A stretch of DNA of 64,000 nt from JAHELQ01 sp964491915 (lineage in GTDB: Bacteria; Acidobacteriota; Aminicenantia; UBA2199). The position numbers and the translations under genes were made by a program. The DNA lies in contig CAZBHS010000005.1 in NCBI GenBank assembly GCA_964491915.1, forward strand, positions 98,512 through 162,511, read 5' to 3'. Position 1 is the first letter of the stretch. Each line of letters starts with the position of its first letter. Shown in pieces: positions 57,571 through 64,000 of the stretch. The notes beneath the pieces were generated by a model, which searched no databases, was not told the DNA's origin, and saw only the letters and a list, made by a program, of their open reading frames with translations.

Positions 57571-59043
57571 ATGAACGAAACCAATAAAATTGTCAACTAC
57601 TCAGGTTTAACCTTCGATGATGTACTGCTGGTACCGGACTACTCCGAGGTAATCCCCCGCGATGTAGACACCGGTTGCCGGTTTACCCGGAATATCACCT
57701 TGAACATCCCCTTGATTTCCGCGGCCATGGATACGGTCTCCGAATCGCAGATGGCCATCGCCATGGCTCAGTTGGGCGGCATCTCAATCATCCATAAAAA
57801 CATGAGTATCCGCCAACAGGCCGAAGAGGTCAAAATCGTCAAACGGTCCGAGTCGGGGCTCATCGACAATCCCATCACCCTGAAAGCCGACAACAAGATC
57901 TACGAAGCCCTTCAATTGGTCAAAGAGAAAGGGATTTCGGGCCTGCCCATAGTTGACGACGCCGGCAAATTGGTGGGCATCCTCACCAACCGCGACTTTC
58001 GCTTTACTTCAAATATCAATGAAAAAATCGAAAAATACATGACATCCAGGAACCTCATCACCGTCAAACAAAACATCTCGATGGAAGAGGCCAAGCGGCT
58101 GCTCCACATCAACAAAATCGAGAAATTGCCGGTGGTGGATGCCGATTACAACCTCAAAGGGTTGATCACGTTGAAAGACATTACCATGGCTGAACAATTC
58201 CCCCATTCCGCTAAAGACAAGAGCGGCAAGTTGTTGGTGGGAGCCGCCGTGGGTATCGCCGACGACACGCTGGACCGGGTGCAGGCGTTGTCTGAAGTCA
58301 AAGTGGATGTCATTGTGGTGGACACCTCGCATGGCCATTCAAGAAAGGTCATGGATACAGTCCAGCAGGTAAGGGAAAAAATCCCCCACATTGACCTCAT
58401 CGCCGGTAATATCGCCACCGCCAAAGCGGCCCTCGAATTGGAAAGGCTGGGTGTTGACGCCGTGAAAGTCGGCATCGGCCCCGGTTCCATTTGTACCACC
58501 AGAGTGGTCACCGGCGCCGGCATGCCGCAGATCACCGCCATCATGGAGGTTGCCAACGCACTGGAAGACCGCATTCCCATAATCGCCGACGGCGGCATCA
58601 AGTTCTCCGGCGATATCTCCAAAGCGTTGGCTGCGGGCGCCAATTCCGTCATGCTGGGTTCACTATTGGCCGGAACAGACGAAAGCCCCGGCGAAATGAT
58701 CATCTATCAAGGCCGCTCCTATAAAAAATACCGCGGCATGGGGTCCATCGGCGCCATGAAAGCCGGTAGCAAGGACCGGTACTTCCAGGAGGACGAGTAT
58801 TCCGAAGCCAAAATGGTGCCCGAAGGGATCGAAGGACGCGTCCCCTATCGCGGCAGCGTCATGAAGTTGGTGCCCTTGATGATGGGGGGCGTCAAAGCGG
58901 GCATGGGATTGACCGGCTGCGGCACCATCGAAGAATTACGGAAAAAAGCGCAATTTGTCCGCATCACCAACGCGTCCCTCAAAGAGAGTCATGTTCACGA
59001 TGTGATCATCACCGAAGAATCCCCCAATTACCACCTTGAATAG
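57571..59043 (+). CDS. guaB: IMP dehydrogenase
   Basis: 490 residues, full length. Catalytic Cys in KVGIGPGSICTTRVVTGAG, flap motif after KYRGMGSIGAMKAGSKDRYF, and two CBS domains in the middle (INEKIEKYMTSRNLITVKQN, LLHINKIEKLPVVDADYNLK). It converts IMP to XMP with NAD, the first step to GMP. The stop lies 16 bases before the OMP gene start. Confidence 0.97.
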   Translation: MNETNKIVNYSGLTFDDVLLVPDYSEVIPRDVDTGCRFTRNITLNIPLISAAMDTVSESQMAIAMAQLGGISIIHKNMSIRQQAEEVKIVKRSESGLIDNPITLKADNKIYEALQLVKEKGISGLPIVDDAGKLVGILTNRDFRFTSNINEKIEKYMTSRNLITVKQNISMEEAKRLLHINKIEKLPVVDADYNLKGLITLKDITMAEQFPHSAKDKSGKLLVGAAVGIADDTLDRVQALSEVKVDVIVVDTSHGHSRKVMDTVQQVREKIPHIDLIAGNIATAKAALELERLGVDAVKVGIGPGSICTTRVVTGAGMPQITAIMEVANALEDRIPIIADGGIKFSGDISKALAAGANSVMLGSLLAGTDESPGEMIIYQGRSYKKYRGMGSIGAMKAGSKDRYFQEDEYSEAKMVPEGIEGRVPYRGSVMKLVPLMMGGVKAGMGLTGCGTIEELRKKAQFVRITNASLKESHVHDVIITEESPNYHLE

Positions 59044-59059
59044 AATCTGGAGATATACT

Positions 59060-59704
59060 ATGAAGAAATTCTGCCCGATGGCGGTTGCCATCATGATGGT
59101 GTGCTGCTTGACTATTGGTATGCACGCCCAGGACAACATCGCCAGTGTCAGTTTCGTTCGCCCCTCCGGCGGCGTTGGGTTTAAAGCCGGTGCGTTCGGC
59201 GTTCCCAACATACTATTGGATCAATTCCTCTATGAATACCCTGAAATCAGCGGTCAATCGTTCGCCTTCGAGATCCGGTCGTATGGAGACAGAGGTACGA
59301 ACTCCACCATTACCCGCGTCTACGGTTTTGAATACAGTAGCGTGGCTGGCGAAGGCCCCTGGCGGGAGAAAGAGCATCACCAGCGGAAGATGGGAATCGG
59401 CGAGGCCACGCAATTCAGTTTTACCGTCACCTGGTTGATCAACATGTTCCCCAGTTGGCCGGTGCATCCCTACATCGGCGGCGGCATCGGCGTCGGCAGG
59501 GCCACGTTTTGGGCCGAAGGCAGTTATACCGAGCCCTCGTCGGGATATGAGATCAAAGAGACCTATAACGAGAGTCTCATCGTTCCGGTGCTCCACATCC
59601 CCATCGGCATCGCCGCCACATTGGGCGACCGCACCGAACTCCGCGTCGAAGGCGGCTTCAAGAATGGATTTTACCTGGGCGGCGCATTGGCCTATCTATT
59701 TTAA
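59060..59704 (+). CDS. Outer-membrane beta-barrel protein
   Basis: 214 residues. Signal peptide (MKKFCPMAVAIMMVCCLTIG to HAQ), then alternating strands (SVSFVRPSGGVGFKAGAFGV, SWPVHPYIGGGIGVGRATFW) and a closing strand ending in a Phe (YLGGALAYLF), the usual C-terminal signal of barrel proteins. OmpW/OprF-like size, no exact family. It follows guaB by 16 bases with GGAG upstream of ATG 59060; the frame upstream begins with TTG and lacks a signal. It may be co-transcribed with secA-guaB. Confidence 0.75.
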   Translation: MKKFCPMAVAIMMVCCLTIGMHAQDNIASVSFVRPSGGVGFKAGAFGVPNILLDQFLYEYPEISGQSFAFEIRSYGDRGTNSTITRVYGFEYSSVAGEGPWREKEHHQRKMGIGEATQFSFTVTWLINMFPSWPVHPYIGGGIGVGRATFWAEGSYTEPSSGYEIKETYNESLIVPVLHIPIGIAATLGDRTELRVEGGFKNGFYLGGALAYLF

Positions 59705-59733
59705 CGAATACAGACTGGAATCTCTCGATAGAA

Positions 59734-59753
59734 GGAGGGGAAGCATCCCCTCC
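59734..59753. terminator. Hairpin between the OMP gene and the small peptide genes
   Basis: GGAGGGG and CCCCTCC pair around AAGCAT. It lies between convergent units and has no T run on either strand. Confidence 0.45.
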
Positions 59754-59775
59754 CCGCAACATTCAAATTTTACAA

Positions 59776-59925
59776 TTAAAACTCGATGGTCATACGAACC
59801 TGATAATACAGATCCCTCAGGCCTTCGCAATTTACCATGCATTCATCAAAACACACGAGAGAGGTAGCGACACGGTCGCGAATTTCTTTTTTCGACGTTT
59901 TGTTCTTGGTCAATTTGGTTAACAT
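59776..59925 (-). CDS. Small Cys-containing peptide A, leader-like start
   Basis: 49 residues, too short for ordinary gene calling. It starts MLTKLTKNKTSKKEIRDRVA, continues with a CFDECMVNC cluster and ends YYQVRMTIEF. AAAGGAGG lies six bases before the ATG. It shares its first 20 residues and a CxxECxVxC pattern with peptide B, 47 bases upstream of its start, so the pair is a gene duplication. The basic, Thr/Lys-rich start without a hydrophobic stretch is not a signal peptide but looks like a RiPP leader. No maturase or exporter is visible nearby. Confidence 0.65.
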   Translation of the reverse strand: MLTKLTKNKTSKKEIRDRVATSLVCFDECMVNCEGLRDLYYQVRMTIEF

Positions 59926-59972
59926 CGTTTCCTCCTTTAATTTCCTGGATTCCTCAAAAATCCAGTGACAGA

Positions 59973-60131
59973 CTAGCCGCCATAGTAATAATCCGCACTA
60001 TTACGAATTGAGTAATAGGTGGGATTGATACCGCCGCAAAGCACGGTGCATTCGGCATTACACGGCAGATTCGCCAGCCTTTCGCGGATCTCTTTCTTGG
60101 CTTTTTTGTTGTTGGTTAATTTGGTTAACAT
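59973..60131 (-). CDS. Small Cys-containing peptide B, paralogue of A
   Basis: 52 residues. MLTKLTNNKKAKKEIRERLA, then CNAECTVLCGG and a Tyr-rich tail ending DYYYGG. 13 of the first 20 residues or more are identical to peptide A, but the C-terminal third differs in sequence and length, which is the pattern of conserved leader plus variable core. CAAAGGAGG precedes the ATG. It is the first gene of the pair on the minus strand. The Tyr-rich end and three cysteines could be modification sites. Function unknown. Confidence 0.65.
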   Translation of the reverse strand: MLTKLTNNKKAKKEIRERLANLPCNAECTVLCGGINPTYYSIRNSADYYYGG

Positions 60132-60155
60132 AGTTTCCTCCTTTGTTGCATGTCG

Positions 60156-60186
60156 TTTATATCACTCATTTCACTAACACGTTCAA
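60156..60186 (-). promoter_or_regulatory. Possible promoter of the small peptide pair
   Basis: On the minus strand TTGAAC (60181-60186), a 19-base spacer and TGATATAAA (-10 TATAAA at 60156-60161, extended). The spacer is two bases long for a standard promoter. Confidence 0.4.
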
Positions 60187-60288
60187 TCTTTGTGGGAAAA
60201 TAATTAAACGAAGAAATTTTAGTATAATAGTTTCGCAACAAATTTACAAGTAAAATTGAAAAATCCGCCGCAAACATGCTTGAAAACC

Positions 60289-60414
60289 AAAATCATCTGC
60301 TTCAGGAACAAAATCAGGTGCGTCAGAGACAAAATCATCTACTCCCAGAGCGAATTCATGTGCGTCGGAGACCAAACCATCTGCTTCCGAAGCAAATTTA
60401 GATGCTTCCGAAGC
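60289..60414. repeat. 21-bp minisatellite, array A (six units)
   Basis: Six imperfect 21-base units of the form AAAATCATCTGCTTCAGGAAC (shown once, 20 bases plus one). Unit length is exactly 21 throughout, so every frame stays open across the array, and units differ mainly at third-codon-like places. It sits upstream of array B and of the ATPase gene, with no gene that clearly starts in it. Confidence 0.85.
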
Positions 60415-60419
60415 AAATT

Positions 60420-60540
60420 CAGTACAACCAGTACGTCAACCAGTACAACCAGTACGCCAAGCAGTACAACCAGTACGTCATGCAGTACAACCAGTACGGC
60501 AATCCGTACAACCAGTACGCCAATCTGTACAACCAGTCCC
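60420..60540. repeat. 21-bp minisatellite, array B (five and a half units)
   Basis: Units begin CAGTACAACCAGTACG, then five variable bases; each contains the sub-repeat CAGTAC twice. Boundaries are 60420, 60441, 60462, 60483, 60504 and 60525, the last partial. The three forward frames read heptads such as QYNQYAK, TTSTSTS-like and PVQPVRQ. Direct repeats with no spacers, so this is not a CRISPR array. Confidence 0.9.
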
Positions 60541-60639
60541 AAAATCACCAAACGGAACCCAAGGTCACTATTTTTACAGTTTTGTCAAAATGGCATACGT
60601 CATATTGACAGATTCGTCAAAATAGTGTACATAGAAGGT

Positions 60640-61923
60640 ATGTTTTACGATAGGGAAATATTGAGAACAATCGAAGCAGAGCTGCTTCACCCAGATATAT
60701 TGATTCTTTTGGGCAGCCGCCAGGTGGGCAAGACAACCATCCTGGAAATGTTGGCTCAAAGATTCACACAGCAACACTCGAATTACATCTTCCTGGACAT
60801 GGATATCGAAACCAACCTCGACTACTTCCGCGACTACGAGCATATCGTACAATACATCGAATTCCAGGGCTACATCCCCAGGGAGACGCCCCTCTACCTC
60901 TTGTTGGATGAATTCCAGAGGGTGCGGGGAGCGGGAAAAACCCTCAAAAACCTCTACGATCATCACAAGAACATCAAAATCATCGCCACCGGCTCCTCCA
61001 GTCTCGAGATCAACAAGACCATTTCCGAATCCATGGCGGGACGGAAGATGGTATTCAGAGTGTTCCCTCTGAATTTCCGGGAATTCCTGGTATTTAAAAA
61101 CGAGGACCAACTGATCCAACACTTCGACCAATTCAATCCCGCCAACCCATTCCCGGAATTTATCCAGCAAAAGTACAACTCCCTCTTCGAAGAGAAATTG
61201 ATCTTCGGATCGTTTCCCGAAGTCGTTCTCCAGGACAACCTCGAGCGCAAAGGGCGAAAGATCGAAGATATCCTGAACTCTTACTTGAGGAAAGACATCA
61301 AAGAGCAGCTCAGCATCAAAGATACAGTCCAATTCAAACGGGTTCTGGAATTGGTGGGCATTAGCGCCGGCAATTTATTGAATATCAATAACATCGCCCA
61401 GGATTTGGGGACCTATTTCAGGAAGGTCGATGACATGTTCGATGTGGCGGTCGAGACCTATGTGGTAGACACAGTGCGCCCCTTGGCCCGCAACCGCAAG
61501 AACGAGATCATCCGCAACCCGAAGGCGTACTTTGAAGACACCGGCATGCGCAACTTCTTGATCAAGAACATGACTCTCGATTTACCGCTTAGGGCCGACA
61601 CCGGCCTATTGGTGGAAAACTTCGTATACAACGAGCTCATCCAGCGCATCGACATCTTCACGGAGATTAAGTTCTGGCGCACCAAAAACGGGACAGAGGT
61701 CGATTTCGTCCTGGTAAAAGACCAGAAAATCCTGCCCATCGAGGTCAAAAGCGGCGCCTACGACAACATCCCCAAAGGCCTCATCAGCTTCTGCCAAAAG
61801 GAAAATCTCGACAGGGCGGTCATCGTCACCAAAAACATCTCCAAAATCGAGACCCGAGGCGACATCGAGTTCCTGTTCATCCCCTACATCTTCGCCGCCA
61901 AAATCCCCGCCCTCCTGAACTAA
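60640..61923 (+). CDS. DUF4143-type AAA ATPase
   Basis: 427 residues from ATG 60640 (AGAAGG upstream). Walker A LLGSRQVGKTTILEML, Walker B LYLLLDEFQRV, sensor ATGSSSLEI, then a winged-helix part and the C-terminal DUF4143 nuclease-like fold (FWRTKNGTEVDFVLVKDQKI, then LPIEVKSG) with the EVD/EVK core of restriction-endonuclease-like domains. These ATPases are widespread, often horizontally moved, with unknown function. An upstream open frame (to 60256) reads the 21-bp arrays as low-complexity heptads (KIICFRN, TTSTSTS); I exclude it as a repeat effect. The 508 bases between the small peptides and this gene contain the promoter area and arrays only. Confidence 0.88.
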   Translation: MFYDREILRTIEAELLHPDILILLGSRQVGKTTILEMLAQRFTQQHSNYIFLDMDIETNLDYFRDYEHIVQYIEFQGYIPRETPLYLLLDEFQRVRGAGKTLKNLYDHHKNIKIIATGSSSLEINKTISESMAGRKMVFRVFPLNFREFLVFKNEDQLIQHFDQFNPANPFPEFIQQKYNSLFEEKLIFGSFPEVVLQDNLERKGRKIEDILNSYLRKDIKEQLSIKDTVQFKRVLELVGISAGNLLNINNIAQDLGTYFRKVDDMFDVAVETYVVDTVRPLARNRKNEIIRNPKAYFEDTGMRNFLIKNMTLDLPLRADTGLLVENFVYNELIQRIDIFTEIKFWRTKNGTEVDFVLVKDQKILPIEVKSGAYDNIPKGLISFCQKENLDRAVIVTKNISKIETRGDIEFLFIPYIFAAKIPALLN

Positions 61924-61976
61924 CCCTAAAAAAAACAACTCGAGGGCAACTCGAGGGACAAGCGCGTTATTCTTCC

Positions 61977-62005
61977 TTGATTGCAAAAAAAATTTTGTGT
62001 ATAGT
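61977..62005 (+). promoter_or_regulatory. Promoter of the SIR2-NB-ARC gene, leaderless
   Basis: TTGATT, a 17-base spacer and TATAGT (62000-62005), six bases before the ATG at 62012. Transcription would start at or beside the ATG, with no ribosome site. Confidence 0.55.
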
Positions 62006-62011
62006 AATATC

Positions 62012-64000
62012 ATGGAAACGGGTGAACAAAAGAGTCTGGCAACATTGATCGGGTGTCATAAGAAAGGAACGGTGGTGCCTTTTATCGGAGCGGGATACAG
62101 TATGGGCGCTTGTCCCGGTTGGGGGAAGTTTTTGGAGGATTTTTTCAATACCGAAAAAGACTTCACATTGGCGGACAAGGACATCGCGGCCTTCGAGCAG
62201 TTAAAAAAGAGCGACGACGATAGCCGCTACGAGGCCATGGCTCAATTGCTGTGCGAATGTTCCGAAAAACTACGCTTCGAGCAAGCGATGGACAAGGCTT
62301 TCAAGGAACTTGACGGGGATGCCCAGGAGGAAATCAGAAGAAAATTCATCCTTCTCAACCGGGTTTTTCCCGGCCTCAAAGTGACCACCAACTTCGATTG
62401 TTTGATCGAGAGCAATCATAATAACGGGTATGTGGACGTGATCCGGGACAACTTTGAGAGCAGCCTCAAAACTATTTTCAATCCCACATTAGACAACACT
62501 CTGGTGAAGATTCACGGCTGCGTCAGGAACGCCGCCACCTTTGTCCTCAACCAGAAGCACTACGACAACGCCTACGGCGACAACGGCTCGCTGGACGAGA
62601 AAAAACCCATCCCCGGCTTCCTCATCCACCTCTTCACCGACCGCAACGTTCTTTTCATCGGTTGTTCCCTGCAAGCGGACCGTTGGCTCAGGCTATTGGA
62701 ACGAGACCTGGGCAAGGTTCACCACTTCGCCATTCTCAAGCGCCAGTCCGGCGAAGCGAAGCAAAAAGAACTCACCACCCGCATGTCCCGCCACAAGATC
62801 GATCCCATCTGGATCGACGATTACTGCGAAATCGAAGGCATTCTTGAAAGATTATCTCCAGACGAGCGCGAGGTCCGGTTGCCCGACCACAAGATTCCCT
62901 TTGTGGGCCGGCAAGAGCATCTGGACCGTATGGAAGCGTTATTCGACAGAATGGATACTACAGATAATAAAGGGCGGAGCCAGGTGATCTCAGGCTGCCT
63001 GCTCAATGTCGAAGGAGCCGGAGGTATCGGCAAGACCACCCTGGCCATCGAAGCGGCCCGGCGGTTCCACTCTCCCTCCCGTTTCCCCGACAGCGCATTC
63101 GACCCCATCAGAGTAGACAAACACTCCCCCCAATCCTTCGCGTTCCTGCTGGCCGGCCTCTTTCGCCAACCCATCAACGAACCCCCGGATAAAGAATCCG
63201 CCCAACGCGCCATCACCGACCTTCTCAAACACAAGCAAGCCCTCCTCATCCTGGATAACGCCGTCGCCTGGGACGACCTCCAATACATGATCCCCAGCCG
63301 GACCAAATCCTCCATTATCCTCACCACCCGCGACCGCGACCTGTACTACCGCCTCAGAAACCATTTCAGCGACCTCGCCATCGAAAAAATCTCGCTGGAA
63401 ATATTCAGCGAATCCGAAGCCGTCGCTCTCTTCAAACGCATGCTGGCGGACAAATACTCCGAAGCCAACGATCCCCTCTACATCGAGATCTCCCGCAGTC
63501 TCGGCTTCCTGCCCATCGCCCTGCGCCAGGCCATCTCCCTCATGCTCTACGGCCCCCGCCACTCCCCCCAACAACTGCGGGACAAACTGGCCTCCGACCA
63601 CCGCCTCGACCTCCTGCGCAAAGGCCAATCCCTCGACCCAGCCTCGGACAACCGCCCCATCGAGGCCATCTTCGACCTCTCCTCCGACCTCCTGACCGAA
63701 GACCTCATCAAAACCCTCCAATACCTCGCCACCTGCGCCCCCGGCCCCATCCCCCTCCCCTTCCTCCAGTCATTCACCCAAAACGAAAACATCCAGGAAA
63801 CCCTGGAACACCTCCACACCCTCTCCTGGTGCCAAAGCCGGGAAACCGAAAACCAACGCACCTATGAACTCCACCAACTAGTCCGCGACCTCATCCGCAA
63901 CCGCTTCCCCCCCACCCACCCCCCCCCCCCCCCAAACCCCGCCCACCCCTCCCACCCCCCCCCCCCCCCCCCCCCCCCCCCAAAAACCCCCCCCACCCCC
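62012..64000 (+). CDS. SIR2-NB-ARC STAND protein (NLR-like), 3' end missing
   Basis: The frame is open from ATG 62012 to the window edge (663 codons). Residues 1-290 are a SIR2-like NADase domain: VVPFIGAGYSMG, TTNFDCLIES (N127, D129) and KIHGC (H169, catalytic). Residues about 295-560 are an NB-ARC ATPase: Walker A GAGGIGKTT (335-343), Walker B LLILDNAVAW, RNBS-like ILTTRDRDL, GFLPIAL (GLPLAL-like) and LHQLVRDLIR near 620 (MHD-like). A TPR or repeat sensor would follow but is lost. SIR2-STAND proteins with NAD depletion are known antiviral effectors (for example Avs5-like, and SIR2-NB-ARC-TPR). The last 90 bases are poly-C noise. Confidence 0.85.
   Translation, partial: METGEQKSLATLIGCHKKGTVVPFIGAGYSMGACPGWGKFLEDFFNTEKDFTLADKDIAAFEQLKKSDDDSRYEAMAQLLCECSEKLRFEQAMDKAFKELDGDAQEEIRRKFILLNRVFPGLKVTTNFDCLIESNHNNGYVDVIRDNFESSLKTIFNPTLDNTLVKIHGCVRNAATFVLNQKHYDNAYGDNGSLDEKKPIPGFLIHLFTDRNVLFIGCSLQADRWLRLLERDLGKVHHFAILKRQSGEAKQKELTTRMSRHKIDPIWIDDYCEIEGILERLSPDEREVRLPDHKIPFVGRQEHLDRMEALFDRMDTTDNKGRSQVISGCLLNVEGAGGIGKTTLAIEAARRFHSPSRFPDSAFDPIRVDKHSPQSFAFLLAGLFRQPINEPPDKESAQRAITDLLKHKQALLILDNAVAWDDLQYMIPSRTKSSIILTTRDRDLYYRLRNHFSDLAIEKISLEIFSESEAVALFKRMLADKYSEANDPLYIEISRSLGFLPIALRQAISLMLYGPRHSPQQLRDKLASDHRLDLLRKGQSLDPASDNRPIEAIFDLSSDLLTEDLIKTLQYLATCAPGPIPLPFLQSFTQNENIQETLEHLHTLSWCQSRETENQRTYELHQLVRDLIRNRFPPTHPPPPPNPAHPSHPPPPPPPPPKTPPTP
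63907..64000 (+). other. Low-quality poly-C tail at the window edge
   Basis: Almost only C with single A or T, giving Pro-His-Asn-rich nonsense translation. It looks like a sequencing or assembly artefact at a contig end, or a very biased end of the STAND gene. Confidence 0.7.

Noticed and set aside
60289..60540. CRISPR array
   Set aside because: Units are directly adjacent with no unique spacers and no cas gene.
60402..60608. Open frame reading QYNQYxx repeats as a Gln/Tyr-rich protein
   Set aside because: Any 21-base repeat without a stop gives an open heptad frame; no ribosome site or conserved flank.
60256..60639. Upstream extension of the ATPase frame through the 21-bp arrays
   Set aside because: It starts with TTG, has no ribosome site and encodes only repeat-derived heptads; ATG 60640 begins the conserved ATPase fold.
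61933..61962. Repeated AACTCGAGGG after the ATPase gene
   Set aside because: Two short direct copies; no hairpin, no T run, and no partner copy seen elsewhere.

Overview
This is a scaffolded assembly piece (N gaps at 171-220 and 534-543, poly-C noise at the right edge) from a diderm, probably anaerobic bacterium. An outer membrane is shown by a BamA-type porin next to a TamB-like protein and a SurA-like chaperone, a LolC/E-type permease and an OMP beta-barrel. A VWFA-related 'Acidobacterial' secreted protein, a Ser/Thr kinase-TolB-TPR fusion, a SpoIIE-type phosphatase, a tungsten-type aldehyde ferredoxin oxidoreductase and double-glycine natural-product precursors together point to Acidobacteriota or a relative such as Aminicenantes. 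This lineage call is inference. Promoters look sigma70-like (TATAAT, often extended -10), and several -10 boxes sit only 6-8 bases before the start codon.

Layout. 1-3.6 kb: accessory segment with a gene end broken by a gap, a small charged protein and a 911-residue KGGVGR-type ATPase. 3.6-10.4 kb: DUF2147 protein, thioredoxin-TPR protein, a GntR/ABC ATPase/ABC permease operon and a secreted beta-propeller protein. 10.5-19.3 kb: transaldolase, then the envelope cluster tamB-bamA-surA-like followed by a YhaM-like exonuclease and a zinc-ribbon membrane protein. 19.3-23.5 kb: VWFA protein, a secreted papain-like protease with a partner, and an alkaline-phosphatase-superfamily enzyme. 23.7-31.2 kb: a tightly overlapping minus-strand operon (SpoIIE phosphatase, RNase III, FlbD-like, DnaJ, HspR, sigma factor, DnaC-like loader, MoxR ATPase, membrane protein). 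31.3-36.7 kb: ribH-nusB-transglutaminase (in-frame TAG)-lysS-lolC/E-NamZ-like. 36.9-46.3 kb: solute-binding lipoprotein, AOR, cysteine desulfurase, C45 acyltransferase, kinase, and a decayed DsrC/membrane/Hdr-like locus. 46.5-51.7 kb: methyltransferase remnant, VIT-VWA protein, VWA protein, TlpA-like thioredoxin. 51.9-52.3 kb: two tandem Cys-rich RiPP-type precursors. 52.4-59.7 kb: xthA, M23 peptidase, a 56-residue membrane protein, secA, guaB, OMP. 59.8-64 kb: two more tandem small Cys-containing peptides, a two-part 21-bp minisatellite, a DUF4143-type ATPase and a SIR2-NB-ARC (NLR-like) gene that runs off the window.

The parts most worth attention are the two unrelated families of paired small peptides (51.9-52.3 and 59.8-60.1 kb; the second pair is below usual gene-calling size), the SIR2-NB-ARC gene with its 21-bp repeat neighbour, the KGGVGR ATPase pair, the transglutaminase-like gene whose catalytic Asp lies beyond an in-frame amber codon, the tamB-like gene whose start is out of frame across a T9 run, and the shrunken DsrC/Hdr locus. 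The two conflict-type ATPases (left and right edges) suggest that both ends are accessory islands flanking a housekeeping core. No rRNA, tRNA, CRISPR array, insertion sequence or prophage gene was recognised.
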